This document shows positions 1-12,230 of a stretch of 64,000 nucleotides of DNA, one piece after another; positions within the stretch are counted from its first letter, which is position 1; each line of letters opens with the position of its first letter. A program made the translations under genes and the position numbers. This DNA is from Chamaecyparis obtusa (Eukaryota > Streptophyta > Pinopsida > Cupressales > Cupressaceae), in contig BSBK01000871.1 in assembly GCA_027943335.1 (NCBI GenBank), positions 2,306,001 through 2,370,000 of the forward strand, in the 5' to 3' direction. Below the pieces are notes generated by a model. The model worked only from the letters and a program-made list of their open reading frames with translations. It did not search any database and was not told the origin of the DNA.

Positions 1-2253
1 ATGAAGATAATTGAAGAAAGATCTGATTCAAGAAGATCAAATGATGCAACCTTGTCAAGGTTTGATTGATTGAAGCTTGGATTAGATGTAAACAAAGGAG
101 ACTGTGCCCTGGATGTATGGTTAGATGCCCAAAAGATAGAAGACATGAGTTCACAACACTTAGCCACTTTGAAGATGGATTGAAGATTGATAGTTATGAA
201 AAGGTTTTGACACAAGATGATAAAGACTCAAATCAATTAAACAGAAGGCTAAATTAGATTCAAAAGGCCACTTTAAGAAAATGATTGGATTCTTAGTAGT
301 TTCTACTCTATTCCTGACATAGTGATTTTCTTGACAGACTCTAGAAATAGGTTGGAAAAGCTGGGTTTCTGACAGTTTTGACAACTTTCTGGCGATTTTT
401 CAAAATTTCTTAAATGACTTTCTGCAGGCTCATACGACAGTGGGTAGGGTATGAAACGATAATTGACAAACTCATACGACTATTGCAAAACTCACACGAT
501 AGTTGATGGCAGGGTTTTTGACTTTTGGAATTGACTGGCATCAAAACTCGTAGGACAGTATACTTGATACCATATGACAATCTGGGGGTTCTGAAATGAC
601 AATAGCCAAAAGTCGTACGACTTTCTGACTTTACAAGATGAATTTTGACTCCAGAAAGGTGTTTGTCATCAGATTTTGCAATTTTTGAGATTTTCAGTTT
701 CAGATTGTTCACAAAATTTTCTTTCTAGATTTGAAGGTTGTAGCGGATTGATTCATTCTTAGTAACCAGATAGATAAACAAGCACACAAAACAACAACCA
801 AGTGATTTCAAGCACATCTAAAAATAATGAACAAGGGACAAAGCAACCCTGTGCATGAACAATCAAGTGATTGAATTGTGCTAATCCCTAGGAGTGCTAA
901 TAGTGTATGTTCCAAAAAGTTTTGCAATAAAGCACATATTCCTAGAAAATGAAAATTTGGCCTCACTAGGGTTTTTAGTAATGGTCTAACTCTGCAACTT
1001 TTATGATCTCAAGAGGGTGAACTCCAATCCAGGCGCACTGGGGTTTTGACACAATCCAAGAAATTAATCTTCAAGAGCTACTAGGGAGATTTGACAACCC
1101 AACAAGAGACCACACCTATGAAGATTTCCTCCACAAGGACATTTATATAGCGGCTGCTGCTACCACAGTGAAAATGGCTATTACCGCTTGAGCTCCCGTC
1201 AATGTGGTTGACCCAATTAAGGGAATGTCCACTATGGTTAACCCTCTCTAAAGGTGACTCACAAAAGATACCACATGGAGACTGGTTCTAGATTCAAGGA
1301 TCTGAGTTTCTGGTACTACCCAAAAAGGGAGTAGAGCATAATCCTCTAGCCTTTTCACTTTTAACCCAAACAAAGCAGACATATTAATCCAACATGCTAA
1401 GACCAAGATTATCTCACAAAGATCTATGATGTCAACCCCTCATGATCTATCAACCTCTTCGGAGAGAGAATGTATCAATCAGAAGCTGAAGATGCACAAA
1501 TCTAGTAGAACATGAGACACTCTTAGTAACCTCCCTACCTACAAGGATTCCTTAATTGAGAAGAGTTTCACTGGAAACCCACTCTCTCAAGAACCACAAA
1601 TAGTGTTCATAGGGCCTATTTACTATGTGTAACAAAGATGCTGAAAAAGAAAATCTATGTTCATTTTTATGACCCAAAATGAAATCTGTGATATGAAAGC
1701 AATAAAGGTCACACAAGCTTGACACACAAGAGTTCTTTTTAATCCAAATCAAAATGTTATCAACTGAAAAGATTACCTAAATTCCTCACAATGCGCTTAG
1801 TAGATTCTTACCTATTTTTAGCAATTCTTATGCTTTTCCCAATCAAAACCAACAGAAATCAATCAGAAATAACAAATTTCAATTGTTAATGTTAGTTGTT
1901 AGTCCAAATCAGGAAAACAAATCTGGAAAATTGCCTAAAAAAGTGAAACGACAATTGAAACCTGGCATAAAACTCGTACGACAGTGGGTCACCTTCCAGA
2001 CGACAATCCAGAAACTCGTACGACATTGGGTACTAGACCATATGACAATCAAGATTCTAAACGACACCGTGTTTCTGATGGTATGATCCTCGATCAAATC
2101 AATTGTCGTACGACAATGGGTATCTCTTGGTATGAGTTTCTGACAAAACTCGTACAAAAATTGTACGGACATAAATTAAAAATCACAGCTTGGAATAGAA
2201 AATGACAAGAAGATGATCAACATTGATAGAAATTGAATGGAAACCCATTTCAG

Positions 2254-2272
2254 GGCCCCATGGTGGGTGCCA
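2254..2272 (-). other. Primer binding site of E0
   Basis: On the minus strand the LTR is followed after a few bases by TGGCACCCACCATGGGGCC. The same block follows the LTRs of E1 and E2. A TGGCGCCCACCGTGGGGC-type site is what I recall from Tat-clade gypsy elements. I do not assign the tRNA. Confidence 0.75.
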
Positions 2273-2276
2273 GAAA

Positions 2277-3517
2277 TGTGTGTGAATTTTGTACCTAGCT
2301 GTAGACACAACACTTTAGTAAAACATTAGAGGTTAGCTAAAATCAAAATCATGCAATGAAATGAAAACTAAACTAACCAGGTGATTTACTGCCTTCTAGT
2401 AGATGCGAGTATGTATTCTCAGATTGGACCGAGATTAGTGACCTTGACGACACCTAAATGAAGGATTTGAATGTAGAATCTAGATATGAGATGAATGCAA
2501 ATTAATCTATATTTTTGGTTTTTCTATGCAATAAGAATGAGAAATTTGATATGAATCTATTCTATATGAAAATTGATCTAACAATGATATGAAGTAAAAC
2601 TAAAATGAATTGAAAACAAGATTGATCTCACAAACATTGTTGATTCACAAAGAAGCTTCAATTCTTCAGATACCAATTCGCCAGCATAAGTTTGCAAATT
2701 ATGAGATGATGAGATTGAAAGCTTGAGAGATTTTGAGAGATCCAGGGCTTTGAGGATGCATTGAAAAAAGCCATAAATCACTCTTGATAAACTTAGGTTG
2801 ATTTTTGAGTTAACAAAAAATTAAGAATAAATAATTCATAAAATCATGCAAAAGCAGTTTTTATCTCAAAATAGAGCTTTAGTTCTCTTTTTCAACTCAT
2901 CATCAGATGTTGAGTTTTAGAAAGTTTACAAATTGAAATTAGCAATTGTTTTAAAGTTGACTGCTTTTATGATTGTGCATGATTTAATATGAATTAATTT
3001 AATAAATAAAGTGATTTATTTTCCACTTAACTGATTTTTAGAATTAAAAATAACAATTGATTTATTGGTTAATCAATTATTAAAATCAAACTTTTATTCA
3101 AAAACTATATTATTAAATTTGACAATTTGCTTTAATTAATTAAGTAAGAATTTAATCAATTAATGATAGGAATTTTGATTTATTGTCAAATTTAAATAAT
3201 AATAATTAGGAATAAATATAAATAAATTTAATTAAATAATTAAGTGGTAGAATTAAATTAATTAATTAAATATTCATCATATTCAATTAATCAACTTTAG
3301 GATAAATATGATTTATCGCCAAATAATCATTAAATTAAGAATAATTATGATAAATTAGGAATATTACTAGGAATATTCCCCAATGTAGAATTTAGGATAA
3401 TCAATTAAGATTCGATGATGTTCAGATGTGCCTTAGGTTAGGACTTTGATGTCAATTTTGTTCGATGTGTCAATATAGGAGATTAATGAACCTATAGCCC
3501 ATTTTTGGGGTATTACA
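2277..3517 (-). repeat. 5' LTR of E0 (E-family LTR)
   Basis: The LTR starts TGTAATACCC and ends in a short CACACA run when read on the minus strand (TG...CA termini), about 1.24 kb. It is homologous to LTRs at 6861-8072, 22129-23365, 32171-33406 and 43549-44783. The middle is very AT-rich, with many TTAATTAA-like runs. Confidence 0.92.
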
Positions 3518-3866
3518 AGTATGTGATGTAATGATGCTATGGTTAAGAGCACATGAGCTAATATGAAGTTATGCAAGCTCGTGAGAAGTTTGAAGTTTTA
3601 CAGGAAAGCAAGAACAACTTTTTGGAAAGAAGCGGCAAAAGAATTGAATGCAATGTCAGAATCTTGAAGTTAAAATCTTATGATCGGTATTAGTTAATCA
3701 TTCAAGTGACTAAAAGCGTTAAGGAGATCGAAACAATAGTGATTGAAGGTAGTTTGAAAGATTTGGTGAGAGAACTTCGTGCCAGATCTATGCAAAGCCC
3801 TAAATCATGAAATTAAGGTATTTTACTGAGAAAATCTATTAGTCAATTAGTGAATTTGCAGAAGAT

Positions 3867-6010
3867 ATGGATGTTTTATTTGTTCACAACATAAGAGATA
3901 AAATTAGACCTAAGATCAAAAGAGAACCAGTAGAACCCTTGGAAGAAGACCCTAGACTAGCATTGTTGTCCGTACCAGATGGAGTTCTGCATTTAGAGAA
4001 TGTTAGAGGTTATTTGGGATGAAAACTTGAAACCCTCAGTGAAAGTGATTTTACTAAGGAATATGAGAAACTATATAATCAGGATATATCATTGAAAGTA
4101 GGGTTTGAACATCTGAATGAAAATGAAATCGTAAGGTATTCACTACAACATGAATTTGATGACGATGAATGCACAAAAATCATTTTGAGCAGAATTTATA
4201 ATGGGAAGGTTTGGTTAGATGAAAAAGTGATTGATATAATAGTAGACCTAATTCATGAAGTGTTTGGTTTATCAAAATTTGGACTTATACCATTTAATGA
4301 GAAAAATGTGAAGAAAATAGTACTGGACAATACTAAGTCATCCTACAATGGTAGAGGAATAGTAATTAGCAAGATACAACAAGATGATGTTAGATATTTA
4401 TGCAAGATCTTAACATCTAAGTTTTGTGCTAACTCTAGAGAAGATGACATGGCAGCTGGAATGATTCATGCAGCCTATTTGATGTGTGTTGATAAAGTTC
4501 AAGTGGATATGTGTGAAATTTGGAGAATTCAATTATTTGAAAACCTTGAGAAGATTAAGAAGACTAAAAGCTCACAGTTTAGATTCTCATCCTTGATTAC
4601 ATATATGTTTTTCCATTTGCTGAGAAGATTTCCATTCACTATTGGAGAAGACTGAAATGATAATAGAACCACCATGGAAAAAATTAAGAAAGTGTATCTA
4701 AGATATCCTATAGACAAGGTTAATGAGATTGTAACCTTGGTAATCAAATCATTTCAGAACTTGATGAAGAAAACATCAAGAATCCCATAGGCTATAGTTG
4801 AGAAGTACAAAGATGAAATATGCTTTATGGTTGACACTGACTTTATCTTTATTGAAGCAGCTGAACCTAGAGTAGAATTCATAGACCCTCTTGGATATGA
4901 AATTTATGAAGTTGAAGTAGAAGAATATGTGAATAGATTGTTGAAAAGTAAGTTGGATGTAAACAACACTAGATTTGGGACTTTTGAGGAGAACTTCAAC
5001 TCCGCAAAGTCTATACAAGAAGAAAAGTTATCAAAGAAGAGAGTGGAAAGCACCATTAAGAAAATTCTTAAGGATACAGGAATGCCAGAACAAGAATTTT
5101 TAATTGCAAAGAATACCACAACATCACTAAGATACATTGGACAAAAAGAAGTTTTGTCTGTTCCACCCCTATCATCAGTTGCAAATGAGACTGGAAATAT
5201 TCAGAATGTAGTAAAATTAGAGAAACTTGAAAAGGAACAAGAATCTAGAAAATCTACAAGATCTTCCCCCACTCCACCAGGTAAAAGAGTAAAGGAAATA
5301 GCTACCGGACTAGGTAAAAGACATAAAACAATAGTTTCCCTAGTACAAAGGAAAGTATCAGAAATTAAAGATGATGAAGATATTGAAGTCAAGAAGAAGA
5401 AATGGAAACCAAAGATAGAAAAGGTAAATGATCAAATTATTAATGATGGAGACTTTTCCAAAATGAACAAATATTATGAGCTATACAATTATTCAGAAAG
5501 ATTAAACTTGGAGATTGCAGTTGTCAGGCACATGATCTTAGTAGATAAGAAATTTGATACTATTCAAGGGAAAATACCTGATGAATTGTTTGAGAAATTA
5601 GTAAATAGGAAGAAGAGAGTAGCTGAGGAAGACAATAAGATCAGAGAAAATATTGTGAGAAACCTCTATGATATTAGAGATGAAGACCACTTCAAGGAAA
5701 TCATGAAAGATCTTGGTATTCATCTGAGAACAAAAAAGAAGAACAATTCAGATAATGGGAGGAAATTATGAAGAAATCAATAAGGAAACTGAATAAGCAA
5801 TCATAAAGATAATGACTACAGGTGTTGGTAAGAACTCAAGAGAAACAGATCAAGCTTTGGAAGCTGAGCACCAGAAAAGTCCCTCTCCACCACTATCAAT
5901 TAACATTGAAGATGAATAAATGAATGTGGAAGGAACTCATATCATATTGGATAGTGATGACAATCCTTTTAGCAACCTTGAGAACATTGTTGACAATTCA
6001 GCCTTGGAAG
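3867..6010 (+). pseudogene. H1 ORF2, N-terminal part (unknown protein of the H element family)
   Basis: I do not recognise this protein. The start at 3867 is chosen because the aligned H2 copy also has ATG-GAT there (58766). The first 250 residues are globular and best conserved, with blocks such as DDECTKIILSRI, GLSKFG, IPFNEKNVKK and SKFCANSREDDM nearly identical in H2. After that come long charged, coiled-coil-like stretches, the motif TIKKILKDT and a Lys/Arg-rich segment. Stops at 4021, 4653 (a TGG-to-TGA change) and near 4787 break the frame. The segment 4827-5771 is open for 314 codons and the frame continues towards 6010, where E1 was inserted (TSD GGAAG). The conservative differences between the copies suggest past selection on the protein. 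Confidence 0.75.
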
Positions 6011-6860
6011 TGTAATACCCCAAAAATGGGCTATAGGTTCATTAACCTCCTATATCGACACATCGAATGAAATCGACATCAAAGTCCTAACCAAAGAATA
6101 TTTTAATTGATTATCCTAAATTCTGCATCAGAGAATATTCCTTATTCCTATATATTCCTATTTATCTAATTATTTTTAATTTAATGATTATTTGGCGATA
6201 AATCTTATTTATCCTAAAGTTTGATTAATTGAATATTCTCAATATTTAATTAACTAGATTTAATACTGCCACTCAATTATTTAATTGGATTTAATTATAT
6301 TTATTCCTAAATTGTATTATTCCATTTTGACAATAAATCAAATATCCTATGACTAATTGATTAAATTCTTATTTAATTAATTAATGTCAATTGTCAAATT
6401 TAATAGTATAGTTTTTAAATAAAAGTTTGATTTAATAATTGATTAACCCATAAATCAATTGTTTTATTTTTAAAATCAGTTAAGTTGAGGATAAATCACT
6501 TTATTTATTTATTTAATTCATAATTAATTATGCACATCCAAAAAATAGTTAAACTATAAATCAGAAAATCAATTCAAGTTGTTTTAAAAATAAACTCAAG
6601 TCTCTTTTGAGTTAAAAGCTAATCTCAAGTTCTGATTTAAATCAAAAAGTTGTTTTTGCATGATTTTTTGTGAGTTAACTATCTTTAATTCCTTGTTGAC
6701 TCAAAAATCAACTAGAGTGATTTATGGCTTTTTCCATGCATCCCCAAAGCCTTGGATTTCTATAAAATCAAGGTTAAGCTCTTCACAAATCATCTCAAAA
6801 TTTTGCAAACTTATGCTGGCGAATTTTTTACTTAAGCTAACCTCTAATGTTTTACTGAAG
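6011..6860 (+). repeat. Inverted partial E-family LTR at the left end of E1
   Basis: This starts TGTAATACCCC like a complete E LTR in + orientation. It follows the family sequence to about 6823 (ATGCTGGCGAATT), skips about 400 bp, resumes at AAGCTAACCTCTAATG and stops at 6860 about 35 bp before the expected LTR end. It faces the minus-strand LTR at 6861-8072, giving a large imperfect palindrome. At the centre, arms of about 26 bp (6836-6861 and about 6891-6917) enclose a loop of about 30 bases. Confidence 0.88.
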
Positions 6861-8072
6861 TGTGTGAATTTTGTACCTAGCTGTAGACACAACACTTCAG
6901 TAAAACATTAGAGGTTAGCTTAAAATCAAAATCATGCAGTGAAATGAAAACTAATCTAACCAGATGATTTACTGCCTTCTAGTAGATGCGAGTATGTATT
7001 CTCAGATTGGACCGAGATCAGTGACTTTGACGACACCTAAATGAAGGATTTGAATGCAGAATCTAGATATGAGATGAATGCAAATTAATCTATTTTTTTG
7101 GTTTTCTATGCAATTATGATGAAAAATGATATGAAATCCAATCTATATGAAAAAATGATATGCAATGATTCTAAGAATTGATATGAAAAAAAAAATTGAT
7201 CTCACAAATGTTTTTGATTCGCAAGATTCTTCAGATACCAATTCTCCAGCATAAGTTTGCAAAATTCTGAGATGATTTGTGAAGAGTTAAACCTTGATTT
7301 TATAGAGATTCAGGGCTTTGGGGATGCAAGAGAAAAGCCATAAATCACTCTTGATAAACTTAGGTTGATTTTTGAGTTAACAAGAAATTAAGAATATTTA
7401 ATTCATAAAAAATCATGCAAAAATAGCTTTTTGATTTAAATCAGAAGTTGAGATCAACTTTCAACTCAAAAGAGAGTTGAGTTTATTTTTAAAACAACTT
7501 GAATTGATTTTCTGATCTAAAGCTTAACTGTCTTTTGGATGTGCATAATTAATATGAATTAATTAAATAAATAAAGTGATTTATCCTCAACTTAACTGAT
7601 TTTAAAAATAAAACAATTGATTTATGGGTTAATCAATTATTAAATCAAACTTTTATTCAAAAACTATATCATTAAATTTGACAATTGACATTAATTAATT
7701 AAATAAGAATTTAATCAATTAGTCATAGGATATTTGATTTATTGTCAAAATTAAATAATACAATTTAGGAATGAATATATTTAAATCTAATTAAATAATT
7801 AAGTGGCAGTATTAAATCTAATTAATTAAATATTCAGAATATTCAATTAATCAAACTTTAGGATAAATAAGATTTATCGCCAAATAATCATTAAATTAAA
7901 GATAATTAGGATAAATAGGAATAAAGAATATTCCCTGATGCAGAATTTATGATAATCAATTAAGATTTGATAATGTGTCGATGTGCCTTAGGTTAGGACT
8001 TTGTTGTTGATTTCGTTCGATGTGTCGATATAGGAGGTTAATGAACCTATAGCCCATTTTTGGGGTATTACA
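6861..8072 (-). repeat. 3' LTR of E1
   Basis: Full E-family LTR on the minus strand; at 8072 it ends in GGTATTACA on the + strand. The polypurine tract follows at 8073-8090 (reverse complement TTCAAAGAGGGGCAAAA), identical in form to that of E2 at 43532-43548. Confidence 0.92.
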
Positions 8073-10459
8073 TTTTGCCCCTCTTTGAATTACTATGCAA
8101 AGCGCAGTGGTTCAAAGATAGTCTGTGTATGATGTTGAAACTGATGTTTGAAATTGAAAATGATATGAAACATAAATTGTGATATGAGATAGAAACTGAT
8201 TGAAAGATTCAAAGATATTAGGTCCTGAATGACCAAAGATAATGTTAACTATAACAACAATGAACCGATGATTGTGAAGAAGTGTCAAAATGCTTGATTC
8301 TGAACCTTATGATTGCGAAGAAGTGAGTGGCCAATTCTAAACCTGATTGTCGATAAGAATCACATTGGTATCACATCTGAACCCTTCAGTTACGAAGAAC
8401 CAAGGAAATAACACTAATGAACTGATGGTTGTACAAAACTGATACAGTTTACAAGATTAAGAGAATACCAGATTGATATGGATCTCGATGAATCTAGTAT
8501 GCCCCAAGTGATGATTGATTTGCCCCGAGCGATGAGGTCTTTTTGATGAATCAACAAGTAGACGTGGTTGTTGTCTTGATTACTGAGGAAAGATATGATT
8601 TCAATAAAGATATGATTTCAGATTTAGATTATAGACTTTGAATGATGTGTAATACCATGCCCCCTTCGGGATTAAAATTGAAATCTGACAAGAAAAGTCA
8701 GCATTATAGCATGTTAATTGATTTGAGAAGTGGTTAAACACGTTCGAGAATGCATTCTGCATCATTTAGAGGTCCTGGAGACCAAGTTTGACTAGGTTTG
8801 ACCATGAGTTGACCATGGGTGACCCAGTTGAAATTTTGATAGTTTGATGTAAGATAATCAATTAAGTTGAATCCTAGATTTCTTTGATGATTGAAGGTCG
8901 ATTATGCAAGCAGTTTACAATATAAATGATCTCAGATTTCAATTTTGATCCCAAAAAAGGATTCTACTTGTTGTTTCATTGGATGGACCTTCATGTAAGA
9001 TTCAGCTCTTATAGTCATGTTTAGCATTTTTGAAGAATCGTTTAAGCATTTAAGTTTAATTCAATAATTTGTGAGATCATGCAATCATGCAAAGTGCAAA
9101 ATGAAATGCAACCTAAGACCTAGGACCTAGTCATTGATCATATGTTGGTCATTTTCATCATTGAATTTTTAGGTAACCGGATAAATCAATACAATGCCCA
9201 CTAGTGATGAAACCATAGACATATGAATATCAATTTGTATGCGTAGGAATCAATACAACACTCACTGGTTAGGCAACCATGGACATATGAATATTGATTT
9301 TATTTTTGGAATGTCGGATTAGATATAAGCACCAAGGCACAAATGCCAGGATGACCTAAATATCATGTCCATTTTGATATAGCAATTTGTATAAGCATCA
9401 GAACATAAATGTTATGATGACCTGAATATGCCTTGTGTTACAAACACATCAAGTAGTCAAGAGATTGTTCTAAATCCAATGCGAATTACCCATAGTGACC
9501 CTTTATCATTCACATCCTTAGGTAAGATCGCATTACACAATAGGAGAAAGAGCTCACTCAAAAAAGACAATAGTTAGATCAAACTTCCTTGAATTTTCTA
9601 GGTATCAATGGTCGAGGTATGCATGGCCATCCAATTCGAGATAGAGGCTCTTATAGTCGGACACCATTTCAATCCAAAATTTCCAAAGTTGTTAGATTTT
9701 CACATACAAGAAGAAAACAAAGAAAAGATTATGCCCCTAGTCATCACTCTCTAAATCCTATAAAGGACATCATCGAAGAGCTCGAAGAGACACAATATGA
9801 AAAAATCTCAATGTGAATCAGTAAGCATACAAGGAGATAAAAGCATGAAGCACATATTGTTTTCAGGTTGATGTTTTGATTGTGTTGTTGTAGATGCAAA
9901 ATCCTTTCTAGGGACAAGACTGACTGACTGACTCAGATGAAGCTTCAAAGGACTCTGACTAGATATGATACGTCTAAGATACATTGGAGGCTATAAGATA
10001 TGACTTTGATTGCCCCCAAGTTTAAACATTGATAGGATACAGACGCTTGAGCTAATTGGTATACAAATTGACTTATTGAAAACTAGAAATGTAGAAACAA
10101 ACCGGGAGATATGTACAAAGTAAAGCAAGACTGAAAGCTGGGAAAGACCAAGATTGTGCTGATAGATGGAGCATTTTGAACAAGTGGTGCCTGTTTGCCA
10201 GGTTTTCACCATCTTGGTAGAGATTCTATTTTTGCTACCAAGGCACCTATTTCCAGGTTTTCATTGAGGCACATTTTCTTTTTCTCATTTTTTTTTTGTA
10301 TTTTTTTTTTTCCAATTTTTTTGTACTTTTGATATTTTTCATTTTTTTTGTGAATCATCAAGGCGCCCATTGCTAGGTTTTCACCAAGATGTTCATTTTT
10401 TTAGTAGTTTTTCCAATTTTTATAATTTTTTTAGGACATTATACCATACACTGAATGCC
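8073..10459 (-). other. 3' untranslated region of E1
   Basis: About 2.4 kb lie between the integrase stop (10460-10462) and the 3' LTR, homologous to E2 41137-43548. It holds an antisense ORF (9589-9816, listed separately), T-rich runs at 10277-10450 (A-rich in the sense strand), and repeats of a GGTGAAAACCTGG-type motif seen as its reverse complement at about 10195-10390. No other coding region is supported. Confidence 0.8.
9589..9816 (+). CDS. Antisense additional ORF in E1 (75 aa)
   Basis: This ORF runs opposite to gag-pol and is intact. The corresponding place in E2 (41785-42012) also has an intact 75-codon antisense ORF with the same start and stop; 57 of 75 residues match by my count. 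Conserved blocks include HPI, RGSYS, TPFQS, ISKVV, FSHT, KDYAP and the stretch HHSLNPIKDIIEEL. It is basic in the middle and acidic at the end. Antisense extra ORFs in the 3' region are known in Tat-lineage elements (gene 23 of Grande is one). I infer this is such an ORF, but I recognise no domain and give it no function. It could be one exon of a longer spliced antisense gene. Confidence 0.55.
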   Translation: MNFLGINGRGMHGHPIRDRGSYSRTPFQSKISKVVRFSHTRRKQRKDYAPSHHSLNPIKDIIEELEETQYEKISM

Positions 10460-12230
10460 TTAGGCATAGAATTTATTTAGATCAAGAATGTTGATTGGTT
10501 CTCAAAGCTGTTCTCCTTCAATCGTTGAGAGTTCATAGGCACTAGAGCCAAAAGTAGCAGTGATAACAAAGGGACCCAGCTAGTTGGGTTCAAACTTCCC
10601 CTTGCATTCTCGATGTGATTGATTTTTAGGATTCTCTCTCAAGACTAGATCACCAACCTAAAATTCTTTGTGTCTGACTTTCTTGTTGTAGCCTCTAGAC
10701 ATTCTCTTTTGATATACTCTAAGATGATCATACGCTACTTATCTGTGCTCATCTAATAGTTCTAGTTCTTGCAACCTAGACACTCTATAGTCATCATCAG
10801 TTACTAGACCATGCATTCTGATTCTTAGTGATGGGATTTCAACCTCAATAGGCAATACCACTTCAGACCCATAAACTAAAGTGAAAGGTGTAGCCGTAGT
10901 GGGCATTCTAATACTTGTTTTGTAGGCCCAGAGAGATGGATTGATCATGAGATGCTAGTCTTTTCCTATTTTATTAACTGTATGGTGCAAGATTTTCAAT
11001 AGATTCTTGTTAGAAGCTTCTATTTGTCCATTCCCTTGAGGATAGTAGTTAGATGAGCAATGTTGTGTAGTCTTGAATTTAGCACATAAATCATCTAGAT
11101 CTTTGTTCTTGAATTGTCCACTGTTATCTATGATTATGGAATGAGGTATCCCATATCTACATATGATGTAGTTCAATATGAACATAGATATTTTTTTTCT
11201 AGTTGCTTGTGTCAAAGGGATTGCTTCTACCCATTTTGTAAAATAATCTGTAGCTGTGATTATATGGGTATGTCCATTAGAAGAATGAGGATGTATAGCT
11301 CCTATAAGATCAAAGGCCCATTGATGAAAAGGCCATTGTGTAGTAAAGGGAATTAGATCTCTTCCTGGAGCATGAATTAAGTTGCCATGCATTTGGCAAT
11401 TTTGACAGTTCTTAGGAAATTTGATAGAATCTTTCTCCATTTCAGGCCAATAGTACCTAGCCCTAATAAGTTTTCGAGCTAGTTTTAAACTGTTCAAGTG
11501 GGACCCAAAAATACCATCATGGACTTCCTCTAATGCACATTGAGACTCTTCCCATTCTAAACATCTAAGTAGCATACCATCTAGACCTTGTTTGTACAAA
11601 TCATGACCAATGATGACATATTGGGATGCATTATGGATAAGGTATCTCTTTTCATGGTGGTTGAAGGTATCAGAAATGATTTGGTCTTGGAGATAGGAGA
11701 ATAGGTTTTTGTATCTGGATGAATCATGACCCAAAATAGTGTAGATCATGTGGGTTTTGGGGGAATCATATGCAGGATAAGATAGTGCTTCCACCAAGAA
11801 CTCGTAGTGTAGCTCATGTTCAGGCTGCTGTAATAAAGTAGATAGTATTGCCATTGCGTTGGCAGTCTTATTCTCTATTCTAGGAATTTTCTCAAATGTG
11901 ATAGATACGAAAAACTTCTTTAAATCATCTACCATTCTCTTATAAGGAATGAAATTTTCATCTTTAGTTTGGTACACATCATTGACTTGATGGATAACAA
12001 GTTGACAGTCTCCATGAATGTGTAGCTCTGTCACCCTCCACTCAATTGCTAGTTTCATGCCATTAAGAAGGGCTTCATTTTCTGCAATATTGTTTGTGCA
12101 AGGGAACTTTAATTTGAATGCTTTTGGGATTGAGTATCCTTGAGGATTTATAAATAATATGCCTGCTCCTGATCCATTCTATGTATAGGAGCCATCAAAG
12201 AATAACTATTATTCTCTAGAAGAAAGAGTC
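10460..12230 (-). pseudogene. E1 second RNase H domain and integrase (3' part of pol)
   Basis: This codes the C-terminal half of the gypsy polyprotein. First comes a second RNase H-like domain: FDGSYT, AENEALLNGMKLA and HGDCQLVI carry the D, E, D positions. The integrase follows. Its zinc site is H...H with CQNCQMHG, and the catalytic core has D in WAFDLIGAI, D in IIIDNSGQF and E in GNGQIEASNK, so the triad is intact. The C-terminal part has YNKKVRHKEF, VGDLVLRE and WLGPF-type positions; I see no chromodomain. The segment 10955-12058 is open for 367 codons. Stops flank it (for example at the CAG-to-TAG site upstream of VAYDHL), and the frame ends at 10460-10462. Two RNase H modules in tandem are typical of Tat elements. 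Confidence 0.85.

Larger units (their letters stand above)
1..3517 (-). mobile_element. E0: left-truncated Tat-type Ty3/gypsy element (leader plus 5' LTR)
   Basis: Only the 5' end of this minus-strand element is in the window: the 5' LTR (2277-3517), the primer binding site and about 2.25 kb of untranslated leader. The leader matches the E1 leader (19836-22105) and the reverse complement of the E2 leader (33430-35851) along its whole length, which is how I identify it. Its gag start should lie just beyond base 1. The LTR end joins H1 sequence directly, with flank AGTAT at 3518-3522. The other copy of that duplication would be off-window, so the insertion cannot be closed here. Small ORFs in the leader are not conserved and are not called. 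Confidence 0.85.

Noticed and set aside
1..3500. Short ORFs in the E-family leaders and LTRs
   Set aside because: They are not preserved between E0, E1 and E2 and lie in untranslated leader or LTR sequence.
6856..6860. TGAAG as the left target duplication of E1
   Set aside because: It matches GGAAG in only four of five bases, while GGAAG at 6006-6010 is exact and its flank continues the H1 frame.
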